From positions 1-49,879 of the forward strand of contig CACPQC010000003.1 in the NCBI GenBank assembly GCA_902635975.1: a stretch of 49,879 bases of DNA, written 5' to 3'. The translations under genes and the position numbers were made by a program. Under the pieces are notes generated by a model that was not told the DNA's origin, did not search any database, and saw nothing but the letters and a program-made list of their open reading frames with translations. The first letter of the stretch is position 1. Every line of letters starts with the position of its first letter. Below are positions 42,916 through 49,879 of this stretch, one piece after another. Source of the stretch: an uncultured Pelagibacteraceae bacterium (GTDB lineage Bacteria > Pseudomonadota > Alphaproteobacteria > Pelagibacterales > Pelagibacteraceae).

Positions 42916-43032
42916 CTAATTTGTATTTTTTCGCTTCTCGCGTTTAAGTTTTCTTTTTTCTTTAAAACTTAATTTGGGTTTTTTTTTTACACTTGAGTCT
43001 TTGAAAGATTTACCACTGTACCTTTTTGACAT
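42916..43032 (-). CDS. 38-residue basic protein (below ORF-track length)
   Basis: The minus strand encodes an uninterrupted 38-codon frame starting at ATG 43030-43032 and ending with TAG. The peptide begins MSKRYSGKSFKD, has KKKPKLSFKEKRKLKREKRK, and ends NTN; 17 of 38 residues are Lys or Arg. Such composition fits a ribosome- or nucleic-acid-associated micro-protein. A perfect TATAAT (43039-43044, minus strand) ends six bases before the ATG, so the message may be leaderless. It lies upstream of typA on the same strand. No family was recognised, and coding status is inferred from the intact frame and the promoter. Confidence 0.6.
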   Translation of the reverse strand: MSKRYSGKSFKDSSVKKKPKLSFKEKRKLKREKRKNTN

Positions 43033-43038
43033 AAGATG

Positions 43039-43044
43039 ATTATA
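43039..43044 (-). promoter_or_regulatory. Consensus -10 box for the 38-residue ORF
   Basis: On the minus strand TATAAT is followed by six bases and then the ATG. Transcription would begin at about the first base of the start codon. The -35 region at 17 bases is only a weak match (TTTAGT), so this rests mainly on the perfect -10 box. Confidence 0.45.
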
Positions 43045-43072
43045 CAAATTTAAAGACAAATACTAAATAAAA

Positions 43073-43774
43073 TTGAAAAAAATTTTTGTTCATTTAGGCG
43101 GCGGAGCAGGGGATCTAGACCCCAGATCAAATTATAGATGTGGTTTTACTGAATTAATTAAAAAAAAGATTACCACAGAGGATGAAGCTTTTGTGGTCGA
43201 AGCCAATCCAAAAAATATCAGTAAATTGAGGGAATGTTATAAAAATTTCAAAAATGTTAATATTTTTAATTATGCAATTAATTATGATAATTCAAACTTG
43301 TGTGAATTCTTTTTTACCCAGGATGATGCGCCTCATTATCATGTATGTTCTATAGATATAAATCATGTTAAAAAATATTATCCCAATTCAGTTATTGAAA
43401 GTTTTAAAGTTAAAGGTTTGAATATAAACGAATTTTTTTCAAAATATGTAGGTGAGAAAATTGATTATTTAAGCGTAGATCTTGAGGGTATAGATTATGA
43501 AGTAATGATGAAAATTGATCTTTTGAAATTTCAAATAGTAAATATTTCAATTGAACATATTCACCTGAATAAATCTCAAAAAAAAAATATGGTGAGTCAT
43601 TTAAATAAAAATGGTTATTCGTATTTTGGTAATGGGTATGATCATAAAAATTTTGATTATTTATTTAAGAAAGAAAAAATAATATGGAATAGATTTTTGT
43701 CTAATTTTCTTTGGTTAGTCAGTCATAAAAAAGTTAAGTATTTTAACAAATTTTTTTTTAAGGGCTCTGAATAA
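43073..43774 (+). CDS. FkbM-family methyltransferase
   Basis: This SAM-dependent methyltransferase of the FkbM type is usually found modifying sugars or small molecules. The glycine-rich SAM loop is at the N-terminus (FVHLGGGAGDLDPRSN), followed by the acidic EAFVVEANPKNISKL, and the conserved DYLSVDLEGIDYEVMMKIDL with NISIEHIHL in the second half. The start is a TTG at 43073; an in-frame stop lies three codons upstream and no ATG is near, so TTG is the best choice. The length is 233 residues. It stands alone between the 38-residue ORF and groEL. The substrate is unknown. A strong terminator follows its stop directly. Confidence 0.83.
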   Translation: MKKIFVHLGGGAGDLDPRSNYRCGFTELIKKKITTEDEAFVVEANPKNISKLRECYKNFKNVNIFNYAINYDNSNLCEFFFTQDDAPHYHVCSIDINHVKKYYPNSVIESFKVKGLNINEFFSKYVGEKIDYLSVDLEGIDYEVMMKIDLLKFQIVNISIEHIHLNKSQKKNMVSHLNKNGYSYFGNGYDHKNFDYLFKKEKIIWNRFLSNFLWLVSHKKVKYFNKFFFKGSE

Positions 43775-43776
43775 AA

Positions 43777-43804
43777 AAAAAGGGCAGTAAAAACTGCCCT
43801 TTTT
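43777..43804. terminator. Bidirectional intrinsic terminator between fkbM-like gene and groL
   Basis: AAAAAGGGCAGT (43777-43788) and ACTGCCCTTTTT (43793-43804) form a perfect 12-bp stem with an AAAA loop, with A and T runs on either side. It can end transcription from both the FkbM-type gene and the groESL operon. Confidence 0.92.
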
Positions 43805-43830
43805 GAATTTTTGTTTGAGATTAATGGGGA

Positions 43831-45510
<1,680 letters not shown>

Positions 45511-45515
45511 TTAAA

Positions 45516-45806
45516 TTATTTGCTTGAAATACCCATAATGTCCGACTCTTTCATTATGCTGTATTCCTTGCCATCGATTTTGACTTCGGTTCCTGACCAT
45601 TTGCCAAATAAAACTTTATCTCCGACTTTTACATCCATTGGTATTGTTTTGCCGTCTTCAGTTTTTGCACCACCACCAACAGCAACTACTTTGCCCTCTT
45701 GAGGTTTTTCCTGTGCTGTATCAGGTATGATTATTCCACCAGCAGTTTTTTCGCTGCTATCTAAAACTTCTATTAAAACTCTATCGTGTAACGGTCTAAA
45801 TTTCAT
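45516..45806 (-). CDS. groS: Co-chaperonin GroES
   Basis: GroES forms the lid of the GroEL chamber. It starts with [38 protein letters not shown], where residues about 16-32 form the mobile loop that docks on GroEL. Then come [21 protein letters not shown] and the ending MKESDIMGI. The length of 96 residues is standard. It has an AAGGAGAATTT ribosome-binding site and a sigma-32-like promoter upstream. It is the first gene of the groESL operon. Confidence 0.99.
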   Translation of the reverse strand: MKFRPLHDRVLIEVLDSSEKTAGGIIIPDTAQEKPQEGKVVAVGGGAKTEDGKTIPMDVKVGDKVLFGKWSGTEVKIDGKEYSIMKESDIMGISSK

Positions 45807-45832
45807 AAATTCTCCTTATTAATATGGTCTTC

Positions 45833-45860
45833 ATATAGAGATTGGCCATACTATTTCAAG
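45833..45860 (-). promoter_or_regulatory. Sigma-32-like promoter of groESL
   Basis: On the minus strand CTTGAAA (45854-45860) is followed after 14 bases by TCTATAT (45833-45839), a 5-of-7 match to CCCATnT and close to alphaproteobacterial RpoH sites. The spacer length equals that of the hsp20 promoter. The leader would be about 20 nt. No CIRCE element (TTAGCACTC-N9-GAGTGCTAA) was found, so HrcA control is unlikely. Confidence 0.72.
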
Positions 45861-45929
45861 ATATAGTTAAAAATTAGTTAGTTAAAAAACAAAGGAATTT
45901 GAGGGTTTTATGGTTTATAGATTAATTTC

Positions 45930-46748
45930 ATGACTAAAAATTTAGATAAAGAAGGTCTAAGTTCTATAGCAGACAATTATCAGCTATTTTATGTTGACTT
46001 ATGGGGGGTGGTTCATAATGGGGTTACTCTTCATCTTGAAGCGATAAAAGCTCTCAAAGAAATCAATAAAAAAAGAAAGGACTATATTTTACTCACAAAT
46101 GCACCCAGACCTAATCATGTAGTTAAATCCTTTTTAGAAAAACTAGGTATGGAGAAAGAAATTAGAGAACATGTTTTTACCTCTGGTGAGGCAGCTCTCA
46201 TTTATTTAAATAAAAATTTAATTAATAAGTCTTTCTTTCACGTGGGTCCACCAAGAGATTTTGATTTGTTTAAAGACTTTAAAAAAATGAAATTAGATAA
46301 TATAGAAAAAAGTGAATATATTTTATGTACGGGATTATTTGATGATCACAATGAGGACTTAAATTATTATAAAGATTTGTTCGAAAAAAATATAAAAAAA
46401 AAAATGATTTGTACAAATCCCGATTTAATTGTTGACAGAGGAAACACAAGAGAATTTTGTGCTGGTTCTGTTGCGATGATTTTTGAAAAAATGGGTGGAG
46501 AAGTCGTTTACTTTGGAAAACCTTATCCTGAAGTTTATCATCAATCTATTGATAACAAAAATAAAAAAATTCTTTCCATAGGTGATAATTTAAATACTGA
46601 TATAAAAGGAGCAAACCTTTTAAATTATGATTCTTTGATAATTTCAAATGGAATTCATAAGAGTGAAATTAAAGAAAAAGGAATTGAAAAAGTTGCAAAA
46701 TCTTACGAAGCAATTTGTAATTATATTCAATCGGAATTGAAATGGTAA
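45930..46748 (+). CDS. HAD-superfamily hydrolase, TIGR01459 type
   Basis: This is a HAD phosphatase of the alphaproteobacterial TIGR01459 group. The nucleophile motif is FYVDLWGVVHNG at about residues 20-31. The serine/threonine motif is in LLTNAPRPNHVV, and the metal-binding motif IV is in ILSIGDNLNTDIKGA. The cap resembles NagD-type enzymes, with GKPYPEVYHQSI as the substrate-loop lysine region. The length is 272 residues. It overlaps ribF by seven bases. A role in flavin-nucleotide phosphate metabolism is suggested only by the neighbour; the substrate is not known. Confidence 0.9.
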   Translation: MTKNLDKEGLSSIADNYQLFYVDLWGVVHNGVTLHLEAIKALKEINKKRKDYILLTNAPRPNHVVKSFLEKLGMEKEIREHVFTSGEAALIYLNKNLINKSFFHVGPPRDFDLFKDFKKMKLDNIEKSEYILCTGLFDDHNEDLNYYKDLFEKNIKKKMICTNPDLIVDRGNTREFCAGSVAMIFEKMGGEVVYFGKPYPEVYHQSIDNKNKKILSIGDNLNTDIKGANLLNYDSLIISNGIHKSEIKEKGIEKVAKSYEAICNYIQSELKW

Positions 46749-47668
46749 AATCAACAGAAATATATAAAAATTTTAATATCAATCCAAGATATCAAGAATC
46801 AATAATATTAATTGGAAATTTTGACGGAGTTCACAAAGGACATCAAAAATTATTCTCATTAGCTAAGAAATATAAAAAAAAATATTCCTCAAAAATTGGC
46901 GTGTTGACTTTTGAACCAATGCCAAAAATGTTTTTTAATAAGAATTTAAATAATTTTAGAATTTCTAATTTAGAGCAAAAAATTGATAATCTCAAAAATC
47001 TCGATGTAGATTTTTTGATAATAAAAAAGTTTGATCAAAGATTCTCAAAAATAAAATCAATAACTTTCATTAAAGAAATATTAGGTAAAAAGTTAAAACC
47101 AAAATTCATTTTTGTAAGTAATAATTTTAGATTTGGGAACAAGAGAGAAGGTAACGTCAGACAGTTGATTAAATTTGAGAGAATGTGTGGTTATAAGGTA
47201 GTTAAACCACAACCACTATTGACCAATAGAAAAATAGCATCTTCATCGTTAATTAGAAAACTTTTACAAAAAGGAAAATTAGAAAAAGCCAACAAAATTC
47301 TGAATAGAAATTGGTCAATTGTTGGAAAGGTTCAAAAAGGAAGACAGCTTGGAAAAAAAATCGGTTTTCCAACAGCAAACATTGATATTAAAGATTATAT
47401 TTTAGCCTGCCCAGGTGTATATGCGGTACAAGCAAAAAGATATGGTAAAAAAAATCATATAAAAGGGATTGCAAATTTAGGCTATCGACCAACATTTAAT
47501 GGAAAAAAAATATTATTGGAAGTTCATCTATTTAATTTTTCTGGAAATCTTTATAATAAGTATTTATCAGTAGAATTTAAAAAATTTATAAGAAAAGAAA
47601 AAAAATTTAAAGATGTCGGCCAACTTAGAAAACAAATTAAAATTGACTTGTTAATAGCAAAAAAATAA
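46742..47668 (+). CDS. ribF: Bifunctional riboflavin kinase/FAD synthetase
   Basis: RibF first phosphorylates riboflavin to FMN and then adenylates it to FAD. The N-terminal nucleotidyltransferase domain (about residues 18-170) has LIGNFDGVHKGHQKLF and FVSNNFRFGNKREGN. The C-terminal kinase domain has GRQLGKKIGFPTANI at about residues 200-214 and GIANLGYRPTFNGKKILLEVHLF. The length of 308 residues is typical. It lies between the HAD gene (seven-base overlap) and ileS (one-base gap), an arrangement common in alphaproteobacteria. Confidence 0.97.
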   Translation: MVKSTEIYKNFNINPRYQESIILIGNFDGVHKGHQKLFSLAKKYKKKYSSKIGVLTFEPMPKMFFNKNLNNFRISNLEQKIDNLKNLDVDFLIIKKFDQRFSKIKSITFIKEILGKKLKPKFIFVSNNFRFGNKREGNVRQLIKFERMCGYKVVKPQPLLTNRKIASSSLIRKLLQKGKLEKANKILNRNWSIVGKVQKGRQLGKKIGFPTANIDIKDYILACPGVYAVQAKRYGKKNHIKGIANLGYRPTFNGKKILLEVHLFNFSGNLYNKYLSVEFKKFIRKEKKFKDVGQLRKQIKIDLLIAKK

Positions 47669-47669
47669 A

Positions 47670-49879
47670 ATGAGCAAATCTCAAATAAATCTTCCTAAAA
47701 CTGCTTTTTCAATGAAAGCAAATTTGCCAATGCGAGAACCTGAAATTTTAAAACTTTGGCAAAATATAAATCTTTATGATGAATTAAGAAAATCGAGAAA
47801 AGGAGAAGAAAAATTTGTTCTTCATGATGGTCCTCCATATGCAAATGGTAATATACACATGGGAACAGCTTTAAATAAAATTTTAAAAGATATAATTGTG
47901 AGATTTCATCAAATGGATGGAAAAGACTCCGTATATGTTCCAGGATGGGATTGCCATGGATTGCCAATAGAATGGAAAATTGAAGAACAATACAAAAAAA
48001 ATAAAAAAAACAAAAATGAAGTTCCAATCGTTGAGTTTAGAAAAGAATGCAGAGCCTTTGCAGAAAAATGGATAGATATTCATAAAGATCAATTTAAAAG
48101 GTTAGGAGTTGTAGGAGATTGGGATAATTATTACTCTACGATGAGTTTTGATGCTGAGGCTCAAATAGTAAGAGAACTAGGTAAATTTTTAAAAGAAGGA
48201 AGTTTGTATAGAGGCTTTAAACCTGTTTTATGGTCCACTGTCGAAAAAACAGCTTTAGCAGATGCAGAAGTGGAGTATCAAGATCACAGGTCAGATACTA
48301 TATATGCATCTTTTCCAGTTAAATCATCAAATATTAAAGAATTAAATGATAGTGAAATAGTAATTTGGACAACTACCCCATGGACTATTCCAGCCAACAA
48401 AGCCTTGGCTTACAATGAGAGCCTTGATTATTCATTAATTGAAGTAAATGACAATGGTGACTTTAAAAATAAAAAAATTGTTATTGCAGATGCATTAATT
48501 GATACAGTTGTAAAAGATACCAAAATTCAAAGTTTCGAAAAGTTAAAAAATTTTAAGGGTAAAGATTTAAAAGGAACAATATGTAATCATCCTTTTTTAA
48601 AACTTGGTTATGAATATGACATACCTATGCTGGAAGCAAGTTTTGTAACTACAGAACAAGGCACTGGAATTGTTCATTGTGCGCCAAGTCATGGTCCTGA
48701 TGATTTTAATTTGTGTATGAATAATGGAATTAAAGCAATTGAAACAGTTGATGGCGACGGAAGGTATACAAAAAATGTAGCACTTTTTGAAGGTATACAT
48801 ATTTTTAAATCTAATTCTATTGTGATTGAAAAATTAAAAGAACAAAAAAAATTATTATCGAACGGTGAACTTGTTCATTCCTATCCTCATTCATGGAGGT
48901 CCAAAGCACCATTAGTTCACAGAGCAACTCCTCAATGGTTTATTTCTATGGATAGTCATAAGCTTAGAAGTAAAGCTTTAAAAGCAATTGATGAAACAAC
49001 CTTCTATCCTAGTAAAGGAAAAGAAAGATTAAAATCGATGATTGAAACAAGACCCGACTGGTGTGTTTCAAGACAAAGAGTATGGGGAGTTCCATTGCCT
49101 ATTTTTATTAACAAAAAGACAGGTGAAATTTTGATTGATAATGAAGTTTTTGATAATATTGCGAAAATTTATGAAAAAGAAGGATCTGATTGTTGGTTTT
49201 CGGATGATCCACAAAAATTTCTTGGAAAAAAATATAAAGCTGAGGATTTTGATAAGTTAAGTGATATCGTAGAGGTATGGTTTGATAGTGGATCTACACA
49301 CTCATTTGTATTAGAAAAAAGAAAAGATTTAAAGTGGCCTGCATCTATGTATCTCGAGGGCTCGGATCAACACAGGGGATGGTTTCATTCGTCTCTTTTA
49401 GAGTCTTGTGGAACTAGAGATCGTGCACCTTTTGAGTCTATTCTTTCTCATGGTTTTGTAGTTGATGGCAAAGGTTTAAAAATGTCAAAATCTTTGGGAA
49501 ATGTAATTTCCCCAGAGGATATTCTTAAAAAATATGGCGCAGATATACTGAGAATTTGGGTTGCTTCCTCAAATTATGCTGAGGATCTTCGAATAGACTA
49601 TTCAATATTAGATCAGCATGCTGAGTCTTATAGAAAAATAAGAAATACTTTTAGATACCTATTAGGCAATTTAAATGACAAATTTGAAGAGAATGAATTA
49701 GAAAAAGTTGATGTTAATAAATTACCAGAATTGGAACAATTTATTTTACATAAGATTTATAAGTTAAATTTAGATTTTGAAAAAAATTTTAAAAATTATA
49801 ATTTTCATAATCTTTATAAGGATTTGTTGAATTTTTGCACTGTAGATTTGTCAGCCTTTTATTTTGATATAAGAAAGGA
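47670..49879 (+). CDS. ileS: Isoleucyl-tRNA synthetase, N-terminal part (partial)
   Basis: This class I aminoacyl-tRNA synthetase charges tRNA-Ile and edits valine. The gene is not in the ORF track because it runs off the right edge without a stop. It begins with ATG at 47670 (MSKSQINLPKTAFSMKANLP), and about 736 codons are visible. Motifs are the HIGH-equivalent DGPPYANGNIHMGTALNK, PGWDCHGLPIEW, the editing-domain TTPWTIPANKALAYN and CAPSHGPDDF, the DQHRGWFHSSL region, and GLKMSKSLGN. The editing region looks complete. The missing C-terminal end probably includes the anticodon-binding domain tail. Confidence 0.98.
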   Translation, partial: MSKSQINLPKTAFSMKANLPMREPEILKLWQNINLYDELRKSRKGEEKFVLHDGPPYANGNIHMGTALNKILKDIIVRFHQMDGKDSVYVPGWDCHGLPIEWKIEEQYKKNKKNKNEVPIVEFRKECRAFAEKWIDIHKDQFKRLGVVGDWDNYYSTMSFDAEAQIVRELGKFLKEGSLYRGFKPVLWSTVEKTALADAEVEYQDHRSDTIYASFPVKSSNIKELNDSEIVIWTTTPWTIPANKALAYNESLDYSLIEVNDNGDFKNKKIVIADALIDTVVKDTKIQSFEKLKNFKGKDLKGTICNHPFLKLGYEYDIPMLEASFVTTEQGTGIVHCAPSHGPDDFNLCMNNGIKAIETVDGDGRYTKNVALFEGIHIFKSNSIVIEKLKEQKKLLSNGELVHSYPHSWRSKAPLVHRATPQWFISMDSHKLRSKALKAIDETTFYPSKGKERLKSMIETRPDWCVSRQRVWGVPLPIFINKKTGEILIDNEVFDNIAKIYEKEGSDCWFSDDPQKFLGKKYKAEDFDKLSDIVEVWFDSGSTHSFVLEKRKDLKWPASMYLEGSDQHRGWFHSSLLESCGTRDRAPFESILSHGFVVDGKGLKMSKSLGNVISPEDILKKYGADILRIWVASSNYAEDLRIDYSILDQHAESYRKIRNTFRYLLGNLNDKFEENELEKVDVNKLPELEQFILHKIYKLNLDFEKNFKNYNFHNLYKDLLNFCTVDLSAFYFDIRK

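Noticed and set aside
45807-45929. CIRCE/HrcA operator in front of groES
   Set aside because: No TTAGCACTC-N9-GAGTGCTAA inverted repeat or close variant is present; a sigma-32-like promoter fits better.
47695-48800. Minus-strand ORFs in the ileS region
   Set aside because: The plus strand is an open, clearly recognisable ileS frame that the track omitted only because it has no stop in the window.

Overview
The window is strongly AT-rich, almost fully coding, and free of mobile elements, CRISPR arrays, tRNAs and rRNAs. The gene set points to a streamlined marine alphaproteobacterium, most likely of the SAR11 (Pelagibacterales) group. Supporting signs are a class I lysyl-tRNA synthetase, RegA/ActR-type and ChvI/ChvG-type regulators, a tsaE-amgK-murU block, a BioY biotin importer, frequent 1-20 nt gene overlaps and many lysine/isoleucine-rich proteins. 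The lineage is inferred from content and codon use; no search was run. No stretch above about 300 bases lacks a gene. The largest gaps (6749-6893, 27241-27367, 45807-45929, and 42831-43072 around a small ORF) hold promoters, a small inverted repeat or a 38-residue ORF missed by the ORF track.

Layout. 1-2593 (+): 3' end of class I lysS, pyrD, rpmB, and a YhhQ-type queuosine-precursor transporter. 2594-6748 (-): a compact polyamine operon, read as ornithine decarboxylase, deoxyhypusine synthase-like enzyme, N-carbamoylputrescine amidase and agmatine deiminase. 6894-14453: regA-like regulator, bioY (-), polA, chvI-chvG, ahcY. 14437-17224: tsaE-amgK-murU (tRNA t6A modification plus cell-wall sugar recycling), then gpmA (-). 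17270-18245: VanZ-like protein and a lytic-transglycosylase-like lipoprotein. 18235-23500 (-): msrA, mercaptopyruvate sulfurtransferase, an RND adaptor and an RND pump as one tight operon. 23536-27240: DMT transporter, AlkA-type glycosylase, DUF1330, phosphoribosyltransferase and purine permease.

27368-33937: small lipoprotein, hsp20, oligopeptidase B, DnaJ-like membrane protein, GT9 glycosyltransferase, DapA-like aldolase, cyclopropane-fatty-acid synthase. 33967-35835: a lysine-tailed coiled-coil protein, a small membrane protein and a DCC-family protein. 35921-41007: tldD, tldE, a renalase-like flavoprotein, a DUF6134 protein and a YczE-like membrane protein. 41004-49879: typA, the 38-residue basic protein, an FkbM-type methyltransferase, groES-groEL, a HAD hydrolase, ribF and the 5' part of ileS.

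The most notable signals are these. (1) hsp20 has a textbook sigma-32 promoter (CTTGAAA-N14-CCCATAT) followed by a 57-nt leader that folds as a ROSE-like RNA thermometer; groES has a related promoter with the same 14-nt spacer. (2) The RND adaptor appears to lack the alpha-helical hairpin that normally docks with TolC. (3) The polyamine operon joins a deoxyhypusine synthase-like enzyme with catalytic lysine retained to both ornithine- and agmatine-based putrescine enzymes. (4) Seven convergent gene pairs overlap at their 3' ends, while clear hairpins occur at only three other convergent junctions. (5) Two lysine-rich proteins of unknown function are present.
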